The translations under genes were made by a program, and so were the position numbers. Positions 23,898 through 31,988 of a DNA stretch of 32,194 bases are shown here, piece by piece. The number at the start of each line of letters is the position of its first letter. Position 1 is the stretch's first letter. The DNA is from an uncultured Eubacteriales bacterium. Lineage in GTDB: Bacteria > Bacillota > Clostridia > Oscillospirales > Acutalibacteraceae. The stretch spans positions 1 through 32,194 of the forward strand of contig CAKUMQ010000029.1 in the NCBI GenBank assembly GCA_934667845.1, read 5' to 3'. The notes beneath the pieces are model-generated. The model saw nothing but the letters and a program-made list of their open reading frames with translations. It did not search any database and had not been told where the DNA came from.

Positions 23898-24572
23898 TTA
23901 GTCCTCGATAAGATAGCCGACGCCGAATTTAGTGGTGATCAGATCGTGAAGCCCGATGCTGTCCAGCCGCTTGCGCAGCCGGTTGACATTGACCGACAGC
24001 GTGTTTTCATCCACAAAGCTGTCACTCTCCCAAAGCTGCTGCATCAGGCGCTCGCGGCTCACCACACTGCCTTTATTCTGCATCAGAAGCAGCAGAATGC
24101 GGTATTCATTTTTAGAGAGCGGTATTTTTTCGTCACCGTAGGTCAACGTGTAGTCAGCCGTGTTCAGCAGGGCACCGCGGTGCCCGATCACCGGTACGGC
24201 GGCGGCAAAATCGTAGGTGCGGCGGAGCATGGCCTGTATTTTTGCCATCAATACGCTCTGATCAAAGGGCTTGGCGATGAAATCATCTGCGCCGAGATTC
24301 ATTGCCATGACCATATTCATATTGTCGGCGGCGGAGGAGATGAACAGGATGGGCACCTTGGACACCTTGCGGATCTCGCTGCACCAGTGATAGCCGTCGA
24401 AGAACGGCAGGGAAATGTCCAGCGCGACGATATGCGGGGAAAATTCCGCAAATTCCGTCATGACATGGCGAAAATCCTCGACACAGCGGGTCTCAAGCTC
24501 CCAAAGCCCTGCCTGTGCGGCGATGGCTTCGGCAATTCCGCGGTCATCCTCAACGATCAGCAAGCGGTACAT
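23898..24572 (-). CDS. Response regulator, OmpR family, BceR type
   Basis: A 224-residue regulator. The receiver domain has the acidic pocket VEDD (8-10), the phosphorylation site D52 in ALDISLPFFDG, and the conserved Lys in IAKPFD near residue 102. The C-terminal winged helix shows LSKNEYRILLLLMQNKG, SVNVNRLRKRLDSIG and the final GVGYLIED. It is the first gene of the module and would turn on the transporter genes on exposure to an antimicrobial peptide. The start ATG follows AGGAGG. The only space for its own promoter is the 100-base gap that also holds the terminator of the preceding operon. Confidence 0.96.
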   Translation of the reverse strand: MYRLLIVEDDRGIAEAIAAQAGLWELETRCVEDFRHVMTEFAEFSPHIVALDISLPFFDGYHWCSEIRKVSKVPILFISSAADNMNMVMAMNLGADDFIAKPFDQSVLMAKIQAMLRRTYDFAAAVPVIGHRGALLNTADYTLTYGDEKIPLSKNEYRILLLLMQNKGSVVSRERLMQQLWESDSFVDENTLSVNVNRLRKRLDSIGLHDLITTKFGVGYLIED

Positions 24573-24603
24573 GCGGTTTTCCTCCTTTGGTATCGTCCAT
24601 CCG

Positions 24604-24634
24604 AAAAGCCACCCGATTTTCTCGGGTGGCTTTT
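24604..24634 (-). terminator. Terminator of the desulfurase-sortase-thiI-chimera operon
   Basis: A 13-bp stem, AAAAGCCACCCGA / TCGGGTGGCTTTT, with a 5-base loop; it lies 38 bases beyond the stop codon of the 1088-residue gene on the minus strand and has a T tract after the stem in that direction. Confidence 0.92.
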
Positions 24635-24639
24635 CTTGC

Positions 24640-24659
24640 GTAAAGATGTACAGCTTTAC
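24640..24659. promoter_or_regulatory. Dyad upstream of the response regulator gene (operator candidate)
   Basis: GTAAAG, eight bases, CTTTAC. It lies between the stop of the chimeric gene and its terminator, about 70-90 bases upstream of the response-regulator start. Function unproven. Confidence 0.35.
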
Positions 24660-24671
24660 AGACGTGCCGCG

Positions 24672-27600
24672 TTAAAATTTCGGGGCAACGATCTGATAGG
24701 GCGTGGTTTCTGTGATCGAATAGTAGTGGGCGAGGATCCGGTCGTATGTCCATCCGGCTTCGTTGGCATATCCAACCGCGCCGTATTGCGAAAGCCCCAG
24801 TCCGTGTCCGTGTCCGCGCGTCTGAATGGTCATGATATCCGTCTTGCTGTCATAGGCGGTAACGGTAAATGCATGGGAGCGCATGGAGGCAGAGGTGTGC
24901 GCGTTGACACTGTTGCGGATCTGCTTGCCGGTGATATAGGTCTTTATGCCGTTTTTGTAGTAATACAGATTTGTCTGATAGACGTAGCCGTTCTCGCCGC
25001 CGTCCCATGTTTTGGCGAACAGCGGAACCGCGCCTTTTTCGGTGTAGATCTCCGACCGCGCCAGATCCAGAGACTGACCGATCGCCGACAACAGGTCGCT
25101 GTATTTGACGGTGAACTCGGCGGTAATACTGCTGCCGTTTACCGATTTCAGATAGGCATCGGTGTCGTACTGGCTCTTCACGCTGACCAGATAGGGGAGC
25201 TTCGCCGTAAAGACCATATGGCAGGTCGAGGTGACGCCGGCAGAGGAGGCGCAGTACATGGCGTTGATGGCTTGGGATCTGAGCGATTTGTCCGGATAGA
25301 TCATCTTGGTTCCCGCCACAGCCGCTACCGCGGAATAGATTTTGCGGTCGTTGGCATTGTTTGGATCATACGTCGGGAACTTGAATGTATACGGCCCGCC
25401 GCTGTTCTGGCAGTAATACAGCACAAAGGTGTAAGAAGCGACCGCCTGCGCCTTTTGCGCTTCGGTGGATCTTTTCATCAGCGAAGCGGAGCCCATCTCC
25501 ATTTTCACTATGTAAAACAGACCGAGAGTCAGCTCCTCCCGCGTCGTCGGTGTAAAGATCTTTCCGGTGGCGCTGTTTTTCAGCCGGAACAGGGGATAGT
25601 ATTCGCTCTCGTCGATCGTGCCCTCGCGGATCGGCACATAAGTATCCGACGGCTTAGCGGTCGTGGAAGTCGTTGTTTTGCGGGAATCGGATGTAGTGGA
25701 CAGCGTCGTGCCGGTCGGCGTATCGGCAGTTGAAGCAGAAGCCGACGTTGCCGTATCCGACTCTGCTGTTGCTGCAGTCGCCGATGTGGAGGGAAAGGCA
25801 GTTGGCTTTACATCCTTGGTCGACGTCGTGGTAACGGTAGTTTTGGAGGTCGTGGACAGGGGCTGGCTGTCCTCGTCGTCAGACGGCTCGATAAAATCCG
25901 TTCCGCCGTCCTCAGACGGATCCTCATCCGGCTTGGACGGACGGCTTTCCTCTGAGGAAACGTCGGAGGAGCCGTCCGGCGATATATCCCCGGACTCAGA
26001 GGGGGAAAGCGCAGAGCTGTCCGGATACGATACCGTATCTTGCGATACAGCAGCAGAGGTCGGGGTGCTGCTCCCGATGCGGTAGAATGCCACCACGATC
26101 CTGCGGGAATCCCCGGGATCGGACGAAAGCGTTGTGGTCAGCAGCAAAAGCTCGTGTTCATTTTCCGCATCGGAGGAAATGGTCAGCTTTGAACGGCTCA
26201 TCAACTCGCGGACAAACTGCAAACGGTCTGCCTCGTCGGTAAATGCGGTGCGGGTGAAATTCAGATCGCTCTCGTTTTTATCCACGGTCAGCACGGCAAA
26301 TACCTGCCATGTGCCCGTACGGTATACGGTGGTCATTTCTATTTGGGCATGAGAACGGGCATAGGAGGCGTCCAAATAGTTCATCAGACAGGAAAACATG
26401 GTGTTGTCCGTCATGTGATTTCCGTAGATGATCAGGCAGTCGTTTTTATCCGTCCGCGGGACCGAGGGAAAGAAAAAGGGAACGCCGTAGGCAGAGGACT
26501 GCCCCGTGAAGTCACTGGAGCTGTAGTCGACCGATCCCAGCCCATTCATGACAGGATAGCTCTGTGTGTTGTCCAGCCGGATCCAGCCCGCAATATCCGC
26601 ATTTTCCTTGTAAAGCGAATAAAACTGCGGCAGCATATCCTTCGGATATTCATCCGAGCGGGCGGCTGAGGCGTTATCCCGGTACAGAGCCTCCAGATCC
26701 CGGAATGCACTGATCGGTGTGCGGCTGAAAAAGCGGAAATAGGTGAACAGACCTGCCGAAAGGCACAGAACGACTGCCACCACGCAGACAAGGATAACGC
26801 GAAAGGCGCGCTCGGAGGAGCGTTTTACGGGACGGAGAAGCAGTGGCTGCTCCTTTTCCAGCGGGGAGGCGGGGATATCGGTCGGCTTTTCGGGAAGCAC
26901 GACCGGCTCGCCGCCCGCCATGACCAGCGGAAATGCCTCCAGATAGCGGCGCGCCAGATCCCAGAGCGCGCTTTCCGCCTCGGCTGTCAGGGCGTCGGCG
27001 TCGTCGCCGGTCAGGGTCTTATTCCACAGACGTTTTCCGTCTGTCAGAGACAGGCGAACAGTCGGCCGGGAGGCGGAGGTATCCTGCCGCAGTGAAAGCC
27101 CCAGCGCGGCATTTCCGGCTTCTTTAGCCTGTAAAGCCGCAAGCGGGGTCGGATCCGGTTCATTTTGCCCGGCGGTTTCAGCGGCATCGGCAGGCTCCGT
27201 CGGTCGTTCAACGGGGATATCCTCGGAAATAAAGCAGATGCCGTCGCTCTTGCGGCCGGACAGGGGGGAGACGCCGGTGACGGCAGCGGTGAGCGCTCTG
27301 AGTCCCAGCAATTCCTGCACGCGCCCGAAAAGGTCGGGGCAGTCCGTCCCGTAAAGATAAGCGCCGAGCTGTTTGCGGATCGCGGCGAGTGTACGCTCTG
27401 TCTCGTCCTCCTCGCCGCAGGGAGCGGTCAGGAGGAGCCGCCACTCGGCGTCTACCCGATACAGGCTGCAGACCGGACAGGTCTTTGACAAAAAGGGTGA
27501 CAGCCTTTCCTTTACTGCCTCCGGCGCAAGACCGTAGATGCCGACGGTATGCACGATCATATGCTTTTCGGGCAGCAGCGGCAAAACGCGCTCAAATAAC

Positions 27601-27938
27601 AGTGCTATCTGCTTTTCGGCGCCGTCGGGGAGCCAGACCCAGAGTCTTCCGGGCTGTCGGAACATCCAACCGGCAATGCGGCGGGTCAGGGTAAGGGGAG
27701 AGAGGGCATCCGGTCCGGTCAGCGACAGCACCGCCTTGCGGCAACAGGCGGCATCGCCGGTCAACAGTACCAGATCGCACCCCTTGGCATCGGTGCACAG
27801 CAGCTTGCGCAGAGAGGATTCGTCTGTCGCGGAAAGGGACGCGGGAACGGCTTCGCCGTAGGGCAAAAATACCTTTTCCCATACCGCGGCCGTGTCCGGC
27901 GAAATGCCGCCGACGGAAATATGCAGGATACGGAGCAA
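24672..27938 (-). CDS. Chimeric protein: CinA-like region, membrane helix, pseudosortase B domain, SpoIID lytic domain
   Basis: An unbroken 1088-residue frame. Residues about 1-345 resemble a degenerate CinA: a MoCF-like CDLVLLTGDAACCRKAV, IVHTVGIYGLAPEAVKERL, and AALGLSLRQDTS...TVRLSLTDGK, but without the usual G-G-L-G-P-T and E-S-C-T-G-G motifs. A membrane helix spans about 380-401. A class B sortase fold follows (430-622: SYPVMNG, LIIYGNHMTDNTMF, RRIVVAFY), but the catalytic His position is Asn507 (His moves to 508) and the Cys position is Thr603, so it should not catalyse transpeptidation; Arg613 remains. A Ser/Thr/Asp-rich linker (623-763) leads to a SpoIID domain with Glu814 in VKMEMGS, AQKAQAVASYTF and GHGHGLGLSQYGAVGYA, likely a peptidoglycan lytic transglycosylase outside the cell. 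The start is a TTG at 27936-27938 behind GAGGTGAT. It is the last gene of the operon. Confidence 0.82.
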   Translation of the reverse strand: MLRILHISVGGISPDTAAVWEKVFLPYGEAVPASLSATDESSLRKLLCTDAKGCDLVLLTGDAACCRKAVLSLTGPDALSPLTLTRRIAGWMFRQPGRLWVWLPDGAEKQIALLFERVLPLLPEKHMIVHTVGIYGLAPEAVKERLSPFLSKTCPVCSLYRVDAEWRLLLTAPCGEEDETERTLAAIRKQLGAYLYGTDCPDLFGRVQELLGLRALTAAVTGVSPLSGRKSDGICFISEDIPVERPTEPADAAETAGQNEPDPTPLAALQAKEAGNAALGLSLRQDTSASRPTVRLSLTDGKRLWNKTLTGDDADALTAEAESALWDLARRYLEAFPLVMAGGEPVVLPEKPTDIPASPLEKEQPLLLRPVKRSSERAFRVILVCVVAVVLCLSAGLFTYFRFFSRTPISAFRDLEALYRDNASAARSDEYPKDMLPQFYSLYKENADIAGWIRLDNTQSYPVMNGLGSVDYSSSDFTGQSSAYGVPFFFPSVPRTDKNDCLIIYGNHMTDNTMFSCLMNYLDASYARSHAQIEMTTVYRTGTWQVFAVLTVDKNESDLNFTRTAFTDEADRLQFVRELMSRSKLTISSDAENEHELLLLTTTLSSDPGDSRRIVVAFYRIGSSTPTSAAVSQDTVSYPDSSALSPSESGDISPDGSSDVSSEESRPSKPDEDPSEDGGTDFIEPSDDEDSQPLSTTSKTTVTTTSTKDVKPTAFPSTSATAATAESDTATSASASTADTPTGTTLSTTSDSRKTTTSTTAKPSDTYVPIREGTIDESEYYPLFRLKNSATGKIFTPTTREELTLGLFYIVKMEMGSASLMKRSTEAQKAQAVASYTFVLYYCQNSGGPYTFKFPTYDPNNANDRKIYSAVAAVAGTKMIYPDKSLRSQAINAMYCASSAGVTSTCHMVFTAKLPYLVSVKSQYDTDAYLKSVNGSSITAEFTVKYSDLLSAIGQSLDLARSEIYTEKGAVPLFAKTWDGGENGYVYQTNLYYYKNGIKTYITGKQIRNSVNAHTSASMRSHAFTVTAYDSKTDIMTIQTRGHGHGLGLSQYGAVGYANEAGWTYDRILAHYYSITETTPYQIVAPKF

Positions 27939-27963
27939 GCGATCACCTCACAGTAACACGCAT

Positions 27964-27988
27964 AGACCGGAAGGGCCTATTCCGGTCT
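27964..27988 (-). other. Hairpin spanning the thiI stop codon
   Basis: A perfect 9-bp stem AGACCGGAA / TTCCGGTCT with a 7-base loop. The TAG stop of thiI is in the loop. No T run follows, so it is not a terminator. Confidence 0.65.
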
Positions 27989-29161
27989 GATCAGACAGAA
28001 ACGAAGCTGCGCAAGCGCTTCTTCCGTCAGTGCGGAAACATCGAGCGCCTTTTCGGCTTCAAGCAGCGCCTCCTCGGTGGGGCGCAGACGGGGATGGCGG
28101 GGGGTAAATACCGTGCAGCAATCCTCGTACGGGAGGATCGACAGATCAAAGGTGCGGATCCTGCGCGAGATCGTGACGATCTCCTCCTTATCCATGCCGA
28201 TCAGGGGGCGGAATACCGGCAGCGAAGCCGCCGCATCGGTGCAGGCGATCGCCGGGATCGTCTGGCTGGCTACCTGCCCGACACTCTCGCCGGTGATCAG
28301 CGCGCCGCAATTCTCTCTTTGGGCGACAAGGGAGGCGATGCGCATCATAAAGCGGCGCATGATGATCGTGAACAGCTCCTCGGGGCAATGCTCGCGGATC
28401 TCCTCCTGGATATGGGTGAAGGGGACGATGCAAAGGCTCATGCGGCCGGCATACTGTGCCACGCGGGCGAGCAGATCCTTGACCTTTTGCTCGGCACGCT
28501 CGCTGGTATACGGCGGGGAGGCAAAGTGGACGGCCGTGAGACGGATGCCGCGCTTGGCCATCATATACGCGGCAACGGGGGAGTCGATCCCGCCGGAAAT
28601 CAGCACGGCAGCCTGTCCGCCCGTGCCGACCGGCATGCCGCCCGCGCCGGGAAGCTGCATCGTGTGGATATACGCGCCGTAATCCCGCACTTCGACCATG
28701 ACCAGAACATCCGGATCGTGGACATCCACGCGCAGATGGGGGTACGCCTCCAGCAGGCGTGCGCCCGTTTCGGCGCAGATCTCGGGGGAGCGCAGCGGAA
28801 AGCTCTTATCGCTGCGCTTGGCCTCCACCTTGAATGTGGCGGCGGCGGACAGCGGTTCCTTCATATACCGTACCGCGCCGTCCAAAATGGCATCCATCGT
28901 CTTATCGACGCGATGAGCACGCGAAAACGCGGCAATGCCGAACACCTTGCTGACCCGCTCGCACGCGAGATCAAGATCGGCATGCTCATCCTGCGGCTCA
29001 ATGGTAATGGTGGACTGCGCTTTGCGGATCATAAAGTGCCCGGCGTCCTTCAGCCGGAACCGCAGATTGCGGATCAGCGCATCCTCAAATGTGTGGCGGT
29101 TCAGACCTTTCAGGGCAAGCTCACCGTTTTTGATCAGCAGGATCTCCTCGGGAATGTACAT
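27977..29161 (-). CDS. thiI: tRNA 4-thiouridine sulfurtransferase ThiI (no rhodanese domain)
   Basis: A 394-residue enzyme that makes 4-thiouridine at position 8 of tRNA, and in some bacteria supplies sulfur for thiamin. A ferredoxin-like N-terminal part (1-60) and a THUMP domain (about 60-165) bind tRNA; the PP-loop SGGIDS at 189-194 activates the uridine with ATP. Further family sequence is GESVGQVASQTI and ACTDAAASLPVFRPLIGMDKEEI. It stops at 394 residues and lacks the C-terminal rhodanese domain of E. coli ThiI, as in most Firmicutes, which use a dedicated cysteine desulfurase; such a gene heads this operon. Start ATG behind AAAGAGGT. A sortase gene separates it from the desulfurase. Confidence 0.96.
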   Translation of the reverse strand: MYIPEEILLIKNGELALKGLNRHTFEDALIRNLRFRLKDAGHFMIRKAQSTITIEPQDEHADLDLACERVSKVFGIAAFSRAHRVDKTMDAILDGAVRYMKEPLSAAATFKVEAKRSDKSFPLRSPEICAETGARLLEAYPHLRVDVHDPDVLVMVEVRDYGAYIHTMQLPGAGGMPVGTGGQAAVLISGGIDSPVAAYMMAKRGIRLTAVHFASPPYTSERAEQKVKDLLARVAQYAGRMSLCIVPFTHIQEEIREHCPEELFTIIMRRFMMRIASLVAQRENCGALITGESVGQVASQTIPAIACTDAAASLPVFRPLIGMDKEEIVTISRRIRTFDLSILPYEDCCTVFTPRHPRLRPTEEALLEAEKALDVSALTEEALAQLRFCLIRPE

Positions 29162-29190
29162 AGAATGACCTCTTTACTTCATGTTTATGT

Positions 29191-29214
29191 GCCGGGCTCT
29201 GTTATTCGCCCGGC
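29191..29214 (-). other. Hairpin spanning the sortase stop codon
   Basis: GCCGGGC / GCCCGGC stem of 7 bp with a 10-base loop holding the TAA stop codon of the sortase gene. No T run follows. Confidence 0.6.
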
Positions 29215-30791
29215 TCCTCGGGAGCGGGCGCAGCGGTCGTTTCCGGTGTCTCCGGCTCTGTCGGCGGCGTCTCGGAGGGGGTCGTCTCCTCCGGCTTTGT
29301 TGTCGGCGCAGAGCTCGGCGCCGTTGTCTCGCCGGAGGGTGCCGTCGGGGGCGCGGTCGTGCCGTCCGGCTTGGTATTGCCGGATGTCGCGGGATGCGTT
29401 CCCGACGGCTTCGTGGTATTCGACGACTGTCCGCCCGATGAAGCGGTCGACGACGGCGCGCCGGGCGTCAGCGCTGAGGAGGAGGACGGTGTGTCGGGGG
29501 TCGTCCGGTCGGTCTGCGCAGAAGAACTGCTTCCGATCGGCGTATTCGGGATATTCGGCGTTGTCGGTGCGGTCGGCACAGTGGTCACCGTCTGACCGCC
29601 CTCCGGCGTAATGACATATTCGCCGGTATAATACGGGTGCGGATCGAGTTTTTGCTCCTGATAGTAGCTCAGCGGATACAGGCAGTTTTTGTTCTCGGTG
29701 ATCTTGGCGGTGTTCACAGTGGCGGATTCGCCCTCGCGCACCTTGCGCGCCACCACGACGGTGCGGCTGTTATGCACATGCGTCCGGCTGTACGGCGCAC
29801 AGGTCGACAGCGTGACCAGCTCATCGTCGGCTCTGACATCCACATCGGCAAAATTGTACATCGAGCGGGCGCGGCATTCGGCGACAAACTGGAGGAAATC
29901 CTCATCCGATGAGAAATCGGTGCGCATATAATTGAAGATCGGCCCCTCTTTTTCGCGCGTGTTGGTGACCATGACGGCAAACACCTTATAGGTCTGCTCT
30001 TCATAGATGGTGTTATACTGGAACGTCGCGGCGGAGCGCATGTTATAGGTATTTCTGATGAGGTAATTCAGACGCGAAAACATCTGTCCGCTGCCCATAT
30101 TGTGCCCGTAGATAATGGTATTTTTGCTGTATTCGTCCGGACCGGTCAGACAGCGGTAATCGGTAAACAGCGCGCCGTTTTTGCTCTTTTTTCCGTAGAA
30201 ATCGTGGTCAAGATAGGTATCGTTGTTATCGGTATGGACGACCGGGTAGCTGATATTCAGCCATTTGTTCGAGGTCGTGGCGACATAGGTAAACCAGCCG
30301 CTGATGTCGGAATTGACATAGTACAGCTTTTTGAACTCGTCGCGGATGCCCTCGGGATAGGTGTAGTTTTCCTCCTCCGGCGTGAGCGGCTCCCCGTTGT
30401 GATAGATGTCGTCGAGCTTGCCGTAGGTGTTGGCGGAAATGCCCGGCTGAATGACCATGTCATTGACAATGTAGCCGCAGGAGCCGATCAAAGTCAGCAG
30501 GGCGACCAGAAACACGATCTTGCGGATGATCTCCCGCGGCGGATCTCCGGCGATGGGAATGGCGGCATACAGCGCGCCGGTCAGTATCTGCCGCAGCGAG
30601 CGTTTTTTCTTCTGCGGCTTTTTTTCAGGGGCAGGCGTCGGCTTCTCGGGGGGAGCAAGCGGCACTGTCGGCTCGCCTTGCGGCTCCTCCTGACTGCGAT
30701 ACTGTTCCATCAGGCGAAGCACCTCAAGCTGATCGCGCATATCGCCGTCGGCGGGACGGGCGTTTTTGTCATTCGAACGGGATTCATTCAT
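29202..30791 (-). CDS. Class B sortase with long Pro/Thr/Ser-rich C-terminal tail
   Basis: A 529-residue membrane transpeptidase that should join sorted proteins to the cell wall. A charged, Pro/Lys-rich cytoplasmic part (1-90) precedes one membrane helix (about 91-109). The catalytic domain (about 145-350) has NISYPVVH, FYGKKSKNGALFTDYR, the histidine H230 in NTIIYGHNM, the cysteine C331 in VTLSTC, and R343 in SRTVVVARK, all three catalytic residues of class B enzymes. The tail from about 400 to the end is made of Thr, Ser, Pro and Gly, a likely wall-spanning spacer and unusual on a sortase. The start at 30791 is set by AAAGGAGG; the frame extends upstream into the desulfurase gene but without a better site. 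It lies between cysteine desulfurase and thiI. No LPXTG/NPQTN-type substrate gene is in the window. Confidence 0.93.
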   Translation of the reverse strand: MNESRSNDKNARPADGDMRDQLEVLRLMEQYRSQEEPQGEPTVPLAPPEKPTPAPEKKPQKKKRSLRQILTGALYAAIPIAGDPPREIIRKIVFLVALLTLIGSCGYIVNDMVIQPGISANTYGKLDDIYHNGEPLTPEEENYTYPEGIRDEFKKLYYVNSDISGWFTYVATTSNKWLNISYPVVHTDNNDTYLDHDFYGKKSKNGALFTDYRCLTGPDEYSKNTIIYGHNMGSGQMFSRLNYLIRNTYNMRSAATFQYNTIYEEQTYKVFAVMVTNTREKEGPIFNYMRTDFSSDEDFLQFVAECRARSMYNFADVDVRADDELVTLSTCAPYSRTHVHNSRTVVVARKVREGESATVNTAKITENKNCLYPLSYYQEQKLDPHPYYTGEYVITPEGGQTVTTVPTAPTTPNIPNTPIGSSSSAQTDRTTPDTPSSSSALTPGAPSSTASSGGQSSNTTKPSGTHPATSGNTKPDGTTAPPTAPSGETTAPSSAPTTKPEETTPSETPPTEPETPETTAAPAPEEPGE

Positions 30792-30813
30792 GTCCGATGG
30801 CCTCCTTTGTCGG

Positions 30814-31959
30814 TTATTTGCGGCGCGCCAATGCGGCAGTCGCCTCGGAAAGCCCTTCAAGCAGGGCGTCGATATCGGATTCATCGTTATAGCGGGACAG
30901 GCTGACGCGCAGCGCCGAGTCGATCTCGTCGGCAGACATTCCCATCGCGGTCAGCACCGGGCTCCGCCTGCCCTTCGAGCAGGCGGAGCCGCTGGACACA
31001 TAGACGTCGCGCTGCGCCAAAAAGTGCAGCAGCGTTTCGCTGCGCAGACCGGGGACGGACAGGCTGACAATATACGGCACGGCGGATTCCGGACGGTGCA
31101 GCGAAATGCCGGGGATGCGGCTGAGACCCGCGAGCAATCGGTCGGACAGCGCTTTGGTCTGCGCTTCAAACTCAGCAGGATCGGGCAGCGCGCCCACGGC
31201 AGCGCCGAGCGCGGCAAAGGCGGGAACCGCCTCCGTGCCGGAGCGCAGCCCGTGCTCCTGTCCGCCGCCGTAAAAGCGCGGGATCAAGCGGCAGCCGGAG
31301 CGGCGGTATAATGCGCCGCTGCCCTTCGGGGCATGGAGCTTGTGTCCGCTCAGGGAAAGCAGATCGACTCCCAGCTTGTCCACACGGATCGGGAGCTTTC
31401 CCGCCGCCTGAACGGCATCGGTATGAAATTTGGCGAACGGAGAAAGCCGGCGCACGACGGGGACGATCTCCTCGATCGGAAAACGCGCCCCCGTTTCATT
31501 GTTGACCAGCATGATACTGACCAGTATCGTGTCGGGGCGGCAGACCTCGGCGACCTGCCCGGGACTGACAAGCCCGTTCTGACCGGGGATAAGCCGCGTG
31601 ACGGTAAATCCCTGCTTTTCAAGTACTGTCAGCGGCTCAGACACAGAGGAATGCTCCACCGCCGTCGTGACGATATGCCGTCCCCGCCGGCTCATCGCCT
31701 CGGCACAGCCGAGCAGCGCCAGATTGTTCGCCTCCGTGCCGCCGGACGTAAAGGTGACGGTTTCCGGCTCCGCGCCGATCATGGCGGCGACGGCGCGGCG
31801 GGCGGCGGACAGCTCCCGTTCGGCGGCGAAGCCGAGCGAGTGGAGCGAGGACGGGTTGCCGAAGCATTCGGTCATCATATAGGCCGCCTTGTCCGCCGCT
31901 TCGCGGCAGACATTCGTGGTGGCGCTGTTGTCTAAATAATGGTAGGGGAATCCCTTCAC
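30814..31959 (-). CDS. Cysteine desulfurase (NifS/IscS family), sulfur donor for ThiI
   Basis: A 381-residue PLP enzyme that takes sulfur from cysteine as a persulfide. The PLP lysine is K207 in SLSGHKLHAPKG; the reactive Cys327 lies in the long-loop motif SSGSACSKGRRS; other landmarks are YLDNSATT, TSGGTEANNLA, EHSSVSEPL and HTDAVQAAGKLP. Within the family it resembles the NifZ/YrvO-like group that pairs with ThiI. The start is a GTG at 31957-31959, ten bases after AAGGAG; a nearby GTG two bases upstream is out of frame. A clean promoter lies upstream and the sortase gene follows after 22 bases, so it is the first gene of a four-gene operon. Confidence 0.94.
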   Translation of the reverse strand: MKGFPYHYLDNSATTNVCREAADKAAYMMTECFGNPSSLHSLGFAAERELSAARRAVAAMIGAEPETVTFTSGGTEANNLALLGCAEAMSRRGRHIVTTAVEHSSVSEPLTVLEKQGFTVTRLIPGQNGLVSPGQVAEVCRPDTILVSIMLVNNETGARFPIEEIVPVVRRLSPFAKFHTDAVQAAGKLPIRVDKLGVDLLSLSGHKLHAPKGSGALYRRSGCRLIPRFYGGGQEHGLRSGTEAVPAFAALGAAVGALPDPAEFEAQTKALSDRLLAGLSRIPGISLHRPESAVPYIVSLSVPGLRSETLLHFLAQRDVYVSSGSACSKGRRSPVLTAMGMSADEIDSALRVSLSRYNDESDIDALLEGLSEATAALARRK

Positions 31960-31988
31960 ACACGGTCAACTCCTTATATACAGAGTTT

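Noticed and set aside
22791..25733. Long open frame of 980 residues on the plus strand
   Set aside because: It lies antisense to the kinase, the response regulator and the SpoIID part of the chimera, all with clear conserved motifs. Its sequence is low-complexity Arg/His/Ala-rich and shows no domain; long antisense frames are expected at this GC content.
24672..27938. Chimera as two genes joined by a sequencing error
   Set aside because: The frame is continuous through the helix, sortase fold and linker with natural boundaries, and no internal start with a good ribosome site was seen; still, long reads would settle it.
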